The position numbers were made by a program, and so were the translations under genes. The notes beneath the pieces were generated by a model that saw only the letters and a list, made by a program, of their open reading frames with translations, was not told where the DNA came from and searched no databases. Below, one piece after another: positions 53,840 to 62,660 of a stretch of DNA of 64,000 nucleotides. The stretch is from JBBECE01 sp040881985 (GTDB lineage Bacteria; Pseudomonadota; Alphaproteobacteria; Rhizobiales; Devosiaceae). How positions within the stretch are numbered: position 1 is the stretch's first letter; each line of letters begins with the position of its first letter. The stretch covers positions 48,797-112,796 of the forward strand of contig JBBECE010000019.1 of NCBI GenBank assembly GCA_040881985.1. The letters are read 5' to 3'.

Positions 53840-55753
53840 TTAGTTAGCGACAGGCTCCAGCTGGGTCAGGATATACTTCGCGTTCGACCAGTTGTTGACG
53901 ATGTTGGCATACGGATTGGCTTCCGCTGTCGGGAAGCCCGTCCAGTACCGGGTGTCGTAGGCGGAGAACACGTTGAACGACATGACCGGGATGATCGGCA
54001 TCTCGTCGACCATGAGCTTCACGAACTCATTGCCCAAGGCGACGTTGGCGTCGTGATCGGTAAACGGCGTCTGGCGGACTTGCTCGATGATCGCGTCAAG
54101 CCGCGGATCGCTCCAGCGCTGCCAGTTGCGGGCGGTCTGCCGCTCGCCCGGAGCCGCGACATAGTCCGAGTGCCAGCTGTCGAGGAAGAAGCTGAGATCC
54201 GGATTGCCGCCCCAGGTTTCGATCGACCACGCGGTCGCGGCCTCATACTGGCCCATCGGCAGATCGTTCGCATAGATCACCGGGTCGGCTTCCGCCGTCA
54301 CGGCGACTCCCGCCTGCGTCCACTGCTGGGCGATATCGGTGCCCAGACGGTTGATCACGCCTTCGACGAAGGTCTTCAGCGTGAAGGCGAACGGCGTGCC
54401 GTCCGGCTTCATCCACTGATCGCCCTGCTTGGTGAAGCCCGCGGCCATGAGCAGTTCGCCGGCAGCCACCAGGTCCTTCTTCCACCAGCCGTACCCGAAG
54501 GACTTGTTGATGGCTTCCGGGTCGGTGGGTACCGCGTCGCCGAACTGCGGCCGGACCGTGTCGGCGATCCTCTGGCCGACGGTCGGATCGTAGGGGTGGA
54601 TCTTCGACATGCCGGTGTCGAGTTCGTAGTCGATCATCCACTGTTGTAGCGGCGCGTGATAGTCGTCGGTATGCGTGCCGGTCGGCGGCATCGCGATCGC
54701 CGAGAGCGTCGCAGCGCCGCGATAGGACGCCATCGACATCTCGACGGGGTCGAGCATCAGAGCCAGGGCCCAGCGAACGCGCTTGTCCTGGAACATCGGG
54801 TTCTGGGTATTGAAGATGACCATCGGCAGCGTCGGATCCGGATGGGCATAGGGGAAGCCCGGGAACCAGCCGCGTGCGGTCGGCGCCTGCTTGGCAAGAT
54901 TGAACATGCCCTCCGGTGAAAGGTCGTGGATCATGTCGAGGTCGCCATTGACCATTTCGATCAGGCGCTTGTCGAGCGAGGGGATCGACCGGTAGATGAC
55001 GTATTTGGGAGCAGGCATGCCCCATTCGGCCATCGCGGTCTTGTCCCAGTCCGCGCGCCTCTCCCAGATGTACCATGCGCCATTCGGGTCGAACGAGTTG
55101 AGGGTATAGGGGCCAAGGCCGACCGGCGGGTTGTTGTCGAAGGCCATCGGATCGGCCTGCGCTTCGAAGATGTGCTTAGGCATGATCCAGGCGGCGTTCC
55201 AGCGCACCGAGAAGAGGCTGTGAAAGCGTGCGTTTGGTTTCTTCAGCACGAAGTGGACAGTGTAGTCGTCCGGCGTGTCGACGCTCGCAACCGCATCGGC
55301 AAACGGAGCGCTCCATACATAGCCCGGCGTCGCCGCCTGGGTTTCGACGGTATATTTCACGTCGGCGGCGGTGAACTCGACGCCGTCGCTCCACAGGACA
55401 CCCTGCCGCAGCTTGACAGTCATCTCGGTGAAGTCGGCGTTGTATTCAGCCGGGCCGGTCGCCAGCTCGTTGTAGACCGCGCCGTCGAGACCGGCATCGG
55501 GATCGATGAACCAGAGTGTGTCCAAGTTCAATTGGTGCAGGCCCCCGCTCCAGCTCCCGCCGGCACCCGCCACCCAGATGTTGAACCAACCGGGGTTGGC
55601 CGCAGGGCCTTCGGGATTATTGATGATAAGGGTTTCGTTGCGCGGAAAGTTTGTAATCGGCGGCGCGGCTGGCTCGTCCTGTGCGAGCCCGGCGCCGCCG
55701 AGCCCCATGGACGCAACCATGGCCGACGCCATGAGCGTACGAATTTTCAGCAT
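53840..55753 (-). CDS. ABC transporter substrate-binding protein, family 5 (peptide/oligosaccharide)
   Basis: 637 residues with a signal peptide (about 1-24, ending GLA), then an SBP family 5 fold: TVKLRQGVLWSDGVEFTAADVKYTVE, NNPPVGLGPYTLNSFDPNGAWYIWERR, YRGAATLSAIAMPP. Larger than typical DppA (~535). Close relatives in carbohydrate loci bind oligosaccharides, and the GH51 gene next door supports that. Its own promoter lies upstream. ATG 55753 follows GGGAGGAGAAC. Confidence 0.92.
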   Translation of the reverse strand: MLKIRTLMASAMVASMGLGGAGLAQDEPAAPPITNFPRNETLIINNPEGPAANPGWFNIWVAGAGGSWSGGLHQLNLDTLWFIDPDAGLDGAVYNELATGPAEYNADFTEMTVKLRQGVLWSDGVEFTAADVKYTVETQAATPGYVWSAPFADAVASVDTPDDYTVHFVLKKPNARFHSLFSVRWNAAWIMPKHIFEAQADPMAFDNNPPVGLGPYTLNSFDPNGAWYIWERRADWDKTAMAEWGMPAPKYVIYRSIPSLDKRLIEMVNGDLDMIHDLSPEGMFNLAKQAPTARGWFPGFPYAHPDPTLPMVIFNTQNPMFQDKRVRWALALMLDPVEMSMASYRGAATLSAIAMPPTGTHTDDYHAPLQQWMIDYELDTGMSKIHPYDPTVGQRIADTVRPQFGDAVPTDPEAINKSFGYGWWKKDLVAAGELLMAAGFTKQGDQWMKPDGTPFAFTLKTFVEGVINRLGTDIAQQWTQAGVAVTAEADPVIYANDLPMGQYEAATAWSIETWGGNPDLSFFLDSWHSDYVAAPGERQTARNWQRWSDPRLDAIIEQVRQTPFTDHDANVALGNEFVKLMVDEMPIIPVMSFNVFSAYDTRYWTGFPTAEANPYANIVNNWSNAKYILTQLEPVAN

Positions 55754-55800
55754 GTTCTCCTCCCAGAGATGGAGCACCTTTCCAGCGCCCCGCAATGCTG

Positions 55801-55828
55801 ATCGTAGCCGCGCACCGGTTGTTGTCAA
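55801..55828 (-). promoter_or_regulatory. Sigma-70 promoter of the binding-protein operon
   Basis: On the minus strand TTGACA (55823-55828), a 16-bp spacer and TACGAT (55801-55806), about 48 bp before the start codon. Abuts the inverted repeat just upstream. Confidence 0.6.
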
Positions 55829-55830
55829 CA

Positions 55831-55849
55831 CGGTATGCGATACATACCG
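55831..55849. promoter_or_regulatory. Inverted-repeat operator CGGTATG-N5-CATACCG
   Basis: Perfect 7-bp arms, two bases upstream of the -35 box. A further half-site CGGTAT lies at 55857-55862, and ATACCG at 57447-57452 stands before the arabinofuranosidase gene. Position suits an activator site, or a repressor site overlapping the promoter edge; the ArsR-type regulator of this locus is the natural candidate. Confidence 0.6.
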
Positions 55850-55902
55850 GAAACAGCGGTATTTAAAAAAGTGGATAGCCTGCGGCACGCAATGCGGCGG
55901 TG

Positions 55903-57414
55903 TCAGGCGGCTCGCACCCGAACGACATGGTACGAAAAGGGCGGCAGTCGCAGATGCAATTTGCCGTCCTCCACCTTCGCGCCTTTGCCTTTTGCGGGGG
56001 CGACGTTGTCGGGCCTGGCCGCGGTATTGACGGCGCCGAGATCCTGATGCCGGATGGTCTGGTGTTCGGCGACGCTTAGGGTGCCGAACCCTTCGAGCGA
56101 CACGGCGACCTCCAGATCCTCCTCCCCGTTGCGGTTGACGGCGAAGAAGCTAATCATCCCATCGCCATTGTCGACACCGGAAATGTCGAGATAGGGGATG
56201 TCGGAGCCAACCGCCGCATCGTAGCCCGGCGAGGCAGCCATCAGGTTGAGCGCCTTGCCGCGCCCGTAACGCGACGCGAACATCAACGGATAAAAGGTCG
56301 TTTGACGCCAGGCCGGCCCCCCCTTCTCGGTCATGATCGGGGCGATAACGTTAACCAGCTGCGCGATGCAGGCGATCTTGACGACATCGGCGCGCCGGAT
56401 GAACGAGTTGAGGATGCAACCGACCTGCAACACGTCCTCGAAGGTGTAGATGTCCTCGAGCAGGCCCGGCGCGTGTGGCCAGCCATTGCCGCCGTCCAGA
56501 ATGGCGCGGTCCTGCCGGTTGGAGTGGTACCAGACATTCCATTCGTCGAACGAAACATAGACGTCGCGCTTCGAGCGCTTCTTGGCCTTCACGTAGCGAA
56601 TAACGCCCGCGACGGTGTCGATATACTCTTCCAGCCGCCGGTTGAGCGCGAGGAAATTGCCGGTGTGCGAGTCCCGGTTGGCGAAATACATGTGCAGCGA
56701 CACATGATCGATCACGTCGTAAGTGTGATCGAGAACCGTGGCTTCCCAGTCCGGAAAGGTCGGCATGTAGGAATGCGAGGACCCGCACACCACCAGTTCG
56801 ACCGACTTGTCGAAGGCGCGCATGGCCTTGGCGGTCTCGGCGGCCAGCTTGCCGTATTCGTCGGCGGACTTGTGGCCGACCTGCCAGGGTCCGTCCATCT
56901 CGTTGCCTAGGCACCAGAGCTTGACGTTCCACGGGTCGGCGCGGCCGTTCTTTCGCCTCAGATCGCTCCAGGCGCTGCCTCCCGGGTGGTTGCAATATTC
57001 AAGGAAATTTCGCGCCGCGTCGAGCCCCCGGGATCCGAGGTTCACGGCCAGCATCATCTCGGTGTTTGCCGCCGCGCACCAGTCCGCGAACTCGTGGATG
57101 CCGACCTCGTTGCTCTCGGAGGTATGCCAGGCGAGATCCAGCCGCGTCGGGCGCTGGTTTCTGGGGCCGATTCCGTCCTCCCAGTTGTAGGCGGAAACGA
57201 AGTTGCCCCCCGGATACCGGCAAACCGGCGTGTTGAGCTCGCGCACCAGTTCGATAACGTCGCCGCGCATACCGTTCTGGTGCGCCGTGGGGTGACCGGG
57301 CTCGTAGATGCCCGAGTAAACGGCGCGGCCCAAATGCTCCAGGAAAGAGCCGTAGAGCCGGTTGTCGATGGTGGCGACGTGAAAGTCCCGATGCGCCGTA
57401 ACGGTCGCCTTCAT
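55903..57414 (-). CDS. abfA: Alpha-L-arabinofuranosidase, GH51, cytoplasmic
   Basis: Removes terminal arabinofuranose from arabinan, arabinoxylan or arabino-oligosaccharides by a retaining mechanism. 503 residues: (beta/alpha)8 barrel with acid/base Glu172 in CLGNEMDG, nucleophile Glu291 in SFDEWNVWY, CRYPGGNFVSAYNWEDG, and a C-terminal jelly-roll. No signal peptide, so it acts on imported oligosaccharides, which fits the adjacent ABC importer. ATG 57414 follows a GGGAGG. TATAAA is present on the minus strand near 57445. Confidence 0.96.
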   Translation of the reverse strand: MKATVTAHRDFHVATIDNRLYGSFLEHLGRAVYSGIYEPGHPTAHQNGMRGDVIELVRELNTPVCRYPGGNFVSAYNWEDGIGPRNQRPTRLDLAWHTSESNEVGIHEFADWCAAANTEMMLAVNLGSRGLDAARNFLEYCNHPGGSAWSDLRRKNGRADPWNVKLWCLGNEMDGPWQVGHKSADEYGKLAAETAKAMRAFDKSVELVVCGSSHSYMPTFPDWEATVLDHTYDVIDHVSLHMYFANRDSHTGNFLALNRRLEEYIDTVAGVIRYVKAKKRSKRDVYVSFDEWNVWYHSNRQDRAILDGGNGWPHAPGLLEDIYTFEDVLQVGCILNSFIRRADVVKIACIAQLVNVIAPIMTEKGGPAWRQTTFYPLMFASRYGRGKALNLMAASPGYDAAVGSDIPYLDISGVDNGDGMISFFAVNRNGEEDLEVAVSLEGFGTLSVAEHQTIRHQDLGAVNTAARPDNVAPAKGKGAKVEDGKLHLRLPPFSYHVVRVRAA

Positions 57415-57524
57415 AGGCCTCCCCTATTCCCCCGACTTTTGGATTTATACCGCAGGGCTGGATACATTGGAGCCGACTGACGCCGCCGCGTCAAGCAGCC
57501 AGGTGACCGCGTGCGAGGGCGGCC

Positions 57525-58454
57525 CTACTTCCGATTGTACAGACGCAGGATGATGTCTTGGTCGTAATTGCCAAAGCCCTTGCCGAAGATATTGATGCCG
57601 CCCGGATGCTTGGCATCCTCGCGAACCCCGATGCGCATGCGGATGGAATGGTGGTTGGAGATGCCGAGATCGGCCATCGTCACGTCCGAAATCCTCACCC
57701 CGTCGACGAAGGAACCGGTGTGGTTGACCCGCCAGCTCTTCAATTTGCCGTATTGCGAACCCTTCAGCTTCCACCAGTCGGGGGTATAAACGCCGCGCTT
57801 GTCGCCAAAATCGCCCGGCGACGTCCAGGTCCCCACCTCGGTTCCGTTGATGGCGAGGCTGATGTCGGAGGGCCAGTCGGCGCTGGTGCCGGGGACTTCC
57901 GAGCTCAGTTCCATAAGAAACTCAAGCGCGTCGATTTCGGTTTTCGACAGCCGCGCATTGTTAGGGAATTGGTACTCGACATAGCCGCGCGTGAACCAGA
58001 TCAGCCCCGCCTTCATCCGGTCGGGGTCGAGAAAGGTGTCGGGCACGTCCAATAGCCCGATGATGCCGTCGGTCGAGCAGAGACCGCATGGCGAGGTCAC
58101 CTCGCAGCTGGTATAGAGCCCCAGCGGCATGGAGACCTCGATGGCGTCCGGGCGCATCCGCTGAATGTCCTCCTTGAACATCACCAGAACCTCGTCGAAG
58201 GCGGAGTGGCAGACCTTCTGATTGCCCTTGCGCGCCTTGTGGATCTCGGTGCGGATCAAGCTGGCTTCCTCAAGGGTCTGGACGTTCGACGACACCGTCG
58301 ACTGCGGCAGCGACAGATGCCCGGCGATCTCGTTGACGTTCAGCGCTCCGTGTGTGTGCAAAAGTTTGAGTATCTTGATGCGCACTGGCGAGGCCAACCC
58401 TCTGAGCACGGACTGTCCGTCCTCGGGGTCAACAACCAGAAAGTTCTTTGCCAT
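57525..58454 (-). CDS. ArsR-type transcriptional regulator with long beta-rich C-terminal domain
   Basis: 309 residues. Winged-helix ArsR domain at about 15-85 (LRGLASPVRIKILKLL, then AGHLSLPQSTVSSNVQTLEEASLI). Residues ~105-135 hold three Cys (117, 123, 126) as CEVTSPCGLC. The remaining ~180 residues look all-beta (DISLAINGTEVGTW, SFVDGVRISDVTMADLG, MRIGVREDAK, GINIFGKGFGNYDQDIILRLY), suggesting a jelly-roll that may sense sugar. It precedes the GH51 gene by 110 bp on the same strand, so control of the locus is likely. The ligand is inference. Confidence 0.85.
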   Translation of the reverse strand: MAKNFLVVDPEDGQSVLRGLASPVRIKILKLLHTHGALNVNEIAGHLSLPQSTVSSNVQTLEEASLIRTEIHKARKGNQKVCHSAFDEVLVMFKEDIQRMRPDAIEVSMPLGLYTSCEVTSPCGLCSTDGIIGLLDVPDTFLDPDRMKAGLIWFTRGYVEYQFPNNARLSKTEIDALEFLMELSSEVPGTSADWPSDISLAINGTEVGTWTSPGDFGDKRGVYTPDWWKLKGSQYGKLKSWRVNHTGSFVDGVRISDVTMADLGISNHHSIRMRIGVREDAKHPGGINIFGKGFGNYDQDIILRLYNRK

Positions 58455-58498
58455 TGATTTTCAGGCCTTTTGGGCGGGGGAGCCGGCACGGGTGGACG

Positions 58499-58526
58499 TA
58501 AGTATCAGAGTTTCTGGTGTAGTCAA
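58499..58526 (-). promoter_or_regulatory. Candidate promoter of the ArsR-type gene
   Basis: On the minus strand TTGACT (58521-58526), 16-bp spacer, TACTTA (58499-58504), 45 bp before the start. Divergent to ydcS; the rest of the 213-bp gap holds the ydcS leader. Confidence 0.5.
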
Positions 58527-58629
58527 ATCCTATTGCCGTCGCGCGGGGACCGGCGACTTCAGACGATTGATACTCAAGGGGTCTAGCGGCCCTTTGCGGT
58601 TGGCGAGCGGCGCGGTAGTGTCTGCCAAA

Positions 58630-58650
58630 GGGAGCCTGAGAACGGCTCCC
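58630..58650 (+). promoter_or_regulatory. Leader hairpin before ydcS
   Basis: GGGAGCC, a seven-base loop (TGAGAAC) and GGCTCCC: a perfect 7-bp stem, ending a few bases before the ribosome-binding site AGGGAG (58655-58660). It may affect stability or translation of ydcS; no riboswitch family is recognised. Confidence 0.5.
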
Positions 58651-58667
58651 GGACAGGGAGAAAAGTC

Positions 58668-59825
58668 ATGAAATCAACACTCAAAACCGGCGTCGCGGCC
58701 TTGGCGGCGGCGGGCCTATTGGGTCAGGCGAGCGCCGCCGAAATGCTGATGTCGCTCGGCGCCGGGGAGGGTCAGGTCAGTATCGTCGCCTGGGCCGGCT
58801 ATATCGAGCGTGGGGAAACCGACCCCGCCTATGACTGGGTCACCGAATTCGAAGCGAAAACCGGTTGCGCGGTCAATGTGAAGACCGCCAACACCTCCGA
58901 CGAGATGGTGGCGCTGATGAACGAGGGCGGGTTCGACCTCGTCACCGCCTCGGGCGACGCCTCGCTTCGCCTGATCGCCGGCAAGCGCGCGCAGCCGATC
59001 AACACCGCGCTGATTCCGAGCTGGTCGACCATCGACCCGCGTCTGCAGGACGCGGCCTGGCACACGGTCGACGGCGTGCACTACGGAACGCCCTATGTCT
59101 GGGGCGCCAATGTGCTCATGTACAACACCAAGGCCTTCCCGACCCCGCCGGACAGCTGGAGCGTCGTCTTCGAAGAGACAACCCTTCCCGACGGCCAGTC
59201 CAATTCCGGCCGCGTGCAGGCCTATGACGGCGCGATCTACATCGCCGATGCGGCACTCTATCTGATGACGCACCAGCCTGAGCTCGGCATCACCGACCCC
59301 TACGAGCTGAACGAAGAGCAATACAAGGCCGCGCTCGACCTCTTGCGCGTGCAGCGTACGCTCGTCGGCCGCTACTGGCACGACGCCTTTATCCAAATGG
59401 ACGACTTCACCAATGAAGGCGTGGTCGCCTCAGGCTCCTGGCCGTTCATGGTCAACGTGCTGAAAGCGGGCGGCGCGCCGGTCGGCTCGGTGTTCCCCAA
59501 GGAAGGCATTACCGGCTGGGCCGACACCACCATGCTGCATGTCGACAGCCCGCATCCCAACTGCGGCTATATGTGGATGGAACACTCGCTCTCGGCAAAA
59601 GTGCAAGGCGATGTCTCGGCCTGGTTCGGCACGGTGCCGTCGGTGCCGGCGGCCTGCACCGGCAACGAACTGCTCGGCGACACCGGCTGCTCCGCCAATG
59701 GCTATGACAATTTCGACGCGATCCGCTTCTGGCGGACGCCGGTCACCCAGTGCGCGAGCCAGGGCGAATGCGTGCCCTATTATCGCTGGGTTTCCGACTA
59801 TGTCGGGGTGATCGGCGGACGCTGA
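58668..59825 (+). CDS. ydcS: Polyamine/putrescine ABC transporter substrate-binding protein YdcS-like
   Basis: 385 residues with a signal peptide (1-23, ending QASA). The mature part closely follows E. coli YdcS: IVAWAGYIERGETDPAYDWV, TGCAVNVKTANTSDEMV, DLVTASGDASLRLIAGKR, TPPDSWSVVFEE and GRVQAYDGAIYIADAA. E. coli YdcS also has polyhydroxybutyrate synthase activity reported; transport of putrescine is the role suggested by the operon. Confidence 0.94.
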   Translation: MKSTLKTGVAALAAAGLLGQASAAEMLMSLGAGEGQVSIVAWAGYIERGETDPAYDWVTEFEAKTGCAVNVKTANTSDEMVALMNEGGFDLVTASGDASLRLIAGKRAQPINTALIPSWSTIDPRLQDAAWHTVDGVHYGTPYVWGANVLMYNTKAFPTPPDSWSVVFEETTLPDGQSNSGRVQAYDGAIYIADAALYLMTHQPELGITDPYELNEEQYKAALDLLRVQRTLVGRYWHDAFIQMDDFTNEGVVASGSWPFMVNVLKAGGAPVGSVFPKEGITGWADTTMLHVDSPHPNCGYMWMEHSLSAKVQGDVSAWFGTVPSVPAACTGNELLGDTGCSANGYDNFDAIRFWRTPVTQCASQGECVPYYRWVSDYVGVIGGR

Positions 59826-59843
59826 TCCGCGCGATCTGAGCTT

Positions 59844-59871
59844 GCCGCCCGCCCCCGAAACGGGGCGGGCG
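59844..59871 (+). terminator. Intra-operon hairpin between ydcS and ydcT
   Basis: CCGCCCGCCCC, loop CGAAAC, GGGGCGGGCGG: an 11-bp perfect GC stem followed by TTT. It begins 19 bp after the ydcS stop and 47 bp before ydcT, so it is a partial terminator or stabiliser favouring high binding-protein output. Confidence 0.72.
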
Positions 59872-59890
59872 GTTTCGGGATCAGGGGCAG

Positions 59891-60892
59891 ATGAATCCAG
59901 CCGTCCGTTTCGCGGCCGTGTCGCGGCATTTCGGCGCCGTGCGCGCCCTTGACGACATCACCCTCGACATCGCCCCCGGCGAATTTTTCGCGCTGCTCGG
60001 ACCTTCCGGCTCCGGCAAGACCACCTGCCTCAGGCTCGTCGCCGGCTTCGAACAGCCGACCTCCGGCGAGATCGCCATCTTCGGCGAACAGGTGGCGGGC
60101 GTGCCGCCCTACCGGCGCAGCGTCAACACCGTCTTCCAGGACTATGCGCTTTTCCCGCACATGAATGTCGCGCAGAACGTCGCCTTCCCGCTGCTCTTGA
60201 AAAAGCTTCCGCGCGCCGAACGCGACCGCCGCACCAAGGAGGCGCTGGCGCTGGTCAAACTCGCCGGCTATGGCGAGCGCCGGCCCGGCCAGCTGTCCGG
60301 CGGCCAGCGCCAGCGCGTGGCTTTGGCCCGCGCCACCATTTCGCGCCCGAAAGTGCTGCTGCTCGACGAGCCGCTCGGCGCGCTCGACCTCAAGCTGCGC
60401 GAGCAAATGCAAGAAGAATTGAAGGCCCTGCAAAAGGCGCTCGGCATCACTTTCGTGTTCGTGACCCACGATCAGGGCGAGGCGCTCTCCATGGCTGATC
60501 GGGTGGCGGTGTTCAACGAGGGCCGCATCATGCAGGTGGGCACGCCCGCAGAAATCTACACAAGGCCCGTCTCGCGGTTCGTCGCGGATTTCGTCGGCTC
60601 CTCCAACGTGCTCTCTCCCGAATTTGTCGGGGCGGTGACCGGAAGGCGGAACTGGGCGAGTCTGAGGCCGGAGGCGATCCGGCTCGTGCCCGCCGCCTCC
60701 GGCAAGGGAGTTGTATCGGGTGTCGTTGTCTCCCGCTCCTATCTCGGCGCGGCCACCCGCATCGCGGTCGATGTCAGGGGCACCCGCATCCATGCCGTGG
60801 TGCCCGCCTCGGAGACGGCGCCAGAGGAAGGCAGCCATGTCGGCCTCGCCTTTTCGACCGATGCCTTCCATTTCATGGAGGGGGAGGAGTGA
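59891..60892 (+). CDS. ydcT: Polyamine ABC transporter ATPase YdcT-like
   Basis: 333 residues of the PotA type: Walker A GPSGSGKTT, signature LSGGQRQRVALARA, Walker B VLLLDEPLGALDLK and a C-terminal TOBE domain (LRPEAIRLV). ATG 59891 has AGGGG upstream. The stop overlaps ydcU as GTGA. Confidence 0.95.
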   Translation: MNPAVRFAAVSRHFGAVRALDDITLDIAPGEFFALLGPSGSGKTTCLRLVAGFEQPTSGEIAIFGEQVAGVPPYRRSVNTVFQDYALFPHMNVAQNVAFPLLLKKLPRAERDRRTKEALALVKLAGYGERRPGQLSGGQRQRVALARATISRPKVLLLDEPLGALDLKLREQMQEELKALQKALGITFVFVTHDQGEALSMADRVAVFNEGRIMQVGTPAEIYTRPVSRFVADFVGSSNVLSPEFVGAVTGRRNWASLRPEAIRLVPAASGKGVVSGVVVSRSYLGAATRIAVDVRGTRIHAVVPASETAPEEGSHVGLAFSTDAFHFMEGEE

Positions 60893-61839
60893 GCACCGCC
60901 GCCGCCGTGGTCATGCCGCCCCGCGCTGGGCTCATTGGCACGATCAGCGACTATTTCTGGCGCCGGCCGGAGATTTTCGTGCTGCTGCTGCTCGCCCCGC
61001 CGCTCCTCTGGCTGGGCGTCATCTATGTCGGATCGCTGATCGCGCTGCTGGTGCAGAGCTTTTTCGCGATCGACGAATTTTCGGGGATGGTCGATCGCAG
61101 CCAGCTGACGCTGAAGACCTATGGCGAACTGCTGCGCCCGCAAAACCTCGATATCATTTTGCGAACGGTCGCCATGGCGGCGGCGGTGACGCTGGCGTCG
61201 GCGGTCATCGCTTTTCCCATCGCCTATGCGGCGGCGCGGTATCTGAAGGGCAAGTGGAAGGCGCTGTTCTATCTTGGCGTCATGCTGCCGCTCTGGGCGA
61301 GCTATCTCGTCAAAATCTACGCCTGGAAACTGATCCTTGCCCGCGAGGGAATCCTCAACTGGGTGTTCGAGAATCTGCGCCTCACCTGGCTGCTCGACGC
61401 CTGGCTGTCTCTGCCGGTGATCGGGGGAAATTCGCTGTCGATCTCGTATACGGGCACCTTCATCGTCTTCGTCTATGTGTGGATGCCCTACATGATCCTG
61501 CCGACCCAGGCGGCGCTCGAACGGGTGCCCACGACGCTGGTCGATGCGGCCTCCGATCTCGGGGCCTCCCCGTTGCAGACATTCTGGCGGGTGATTTTCC
61601 CGCTGGCTCTGCCGGGGATCATCGCCGGGTCGATCTTCACCTTTTCGCTGACGCTTGGCGATTACATCATCCCGCAGATCATCGGCACCTCGCATTTCTT
61701 CATCGGCCAGGCGGTCTATGCGCATCAGGGCACGGCCGGCAATATTCCACTGGCCGCGGCGTTCTCCATCGTCCCCATCGCCATCATGGGCGTCTATCTC
61801 TGGCTTGCCAAACGCGCGGGAGCGTTCGATGCGCTCTGA
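60889..61839 (+). CDS. ydcU: Polyamine ABC transporter permease YdcU-like
   Basis: 316 residues with six membrane helices, the PotB-type N-terminus, and EAA loop TLVDAASDLGASPLQTFWRVIFPLALPG. Start GTG 60889 with GGGGAGGA upstream, overlapping ydcT. Its end overlaps ydcV by 11 bp. Confidence 0.93.
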   Translation: MSTAAAVVMPPRAGLIGTISDYFWRRPEIFVLLLLAPPLLWLGVIYVGSLIALLVQSFFAIDEFSGMVDRSQLTLKTYGELLRPQNLDIILRTVAMAAAVTLASAVIAFPIAYAAARYLKGKWKALFYLGVMLPLWASYLVKIYAWKLILAREGILNWVFENLRLTWLLDAWLSLPVIGGNSLSISYTGTFIVFVYVWMPYMILPTQAALERVPTTLVDAASDLGASPLQTFWRVIFPLALPGIIAGSIFTFSLTLGDYIIPQIIGTSHFFIGQAVYAHQGTAGNIPLAAAFSIVPIAIMGVYLWLAKRAGAFDAL

Positions 61840-62644
61840 CGGCACAGCCGCCATGCCGCTGGGGCTGAAAATTGCCGCCGGAGCGGGGCTCACCTTCATG
61901 CTGGCGCCGCTGGCGCTGATTTTTCTTTACGCGTTCTCGACCGAGGAGCGCACCTATCAATGGCCGCCGCCGGGTCTGACCCTCAAATGGTTCGGCGCGG
62001 CCTTCGAGCGCCCCGACGTCTGGCAGGCGCTGACGCTCAGCGTGCAGGTCGCCTCGATCTCGACGCTGATCGCGCTGGCACTTGGCACGCTTTGCGCGGC
62101 GGCGGTGTCGGGCAGCAAATTCTTCGGTCGCGAGGCGATTTCGCTCTTGGTGATCCTGCCGATCGCACTGCCAGGGATCATCACCGGCATCGCGTTGCGC
62201 TCCGCCTTCAATCTCGCCGACATTCCTTTTTCCTTCTGGACCATCGTGCTCGGGCACGCGACCTTTTGCGTAGTCGTCGTCTACAACAATGCAGTGGCGC
62301 GGTTTCGCCGCTTGCACGGCTCGCTGGTCGAGGCGGCGATGGATCTGGGCGCCGACGGCTTTCAGACTTTCCGGCACGTGATCCTGCCGAATATCGGCAC
62401 GGCGCTGCTGGCGGGTGGCATGCTGGCCTTTGCGCTTTCCTTCGACGAAGTGATCGTGACGACCTTTACCGCCGGGCAGCAGCAGACGCTGCCGATCTGG
62501 ATGCTCGAGGAGCTGGTCAGGCCGCGACAGCGCCCGGTGACCAATGTAGTGGCGATGGCGGTGGTGCTGGTGACGTTCATTCCGATTCTGGCGGCCTATT
62601 ATTTCACCCGCGCCGGGGCCGAAATCGCCGGCACCGGCAAATGA
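61829..62644 (+). CDS. ydcV: Polyamine ABC transporter permease YdcV-like
   Basis: 271 residues, PotC-type: first helix about 14-32, EAA loop SLVEAAMDLGADGFQTFRHVILPNIG, and SFDEVIVTTFTAGQQQTLPIWM. ATG 61829 lies within the end of ydcU; the in-frame sequence above it is the ydcU coding region. Confidence 0.93.
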   Translation: MRSDGTAAMPLGLKIAAGAGLTFMLAPLALIFLYAFSTEERTYQWPPPGLTLKWFGAAFERPDVWQALTLSVQVASISTLIALALGTLCAAAVSGSKFFGREAISLLVILPIALPGIITGIALRSAFNLADIPFSFWTIVLGHATFCVVVVYNNAVARFRRLHGSLVEAAMDLGADGFQTFRHVILPNIGTALLAGGMLAFALSFDEVIVTTFTAGQQQTLPIWMLEELVRPRQRPVTNVVAMAVVLVTFIPILAAYYFTRAGAEIAGTGK

Positions 62645-62660
62645 GACGGAGGATTTTGCC

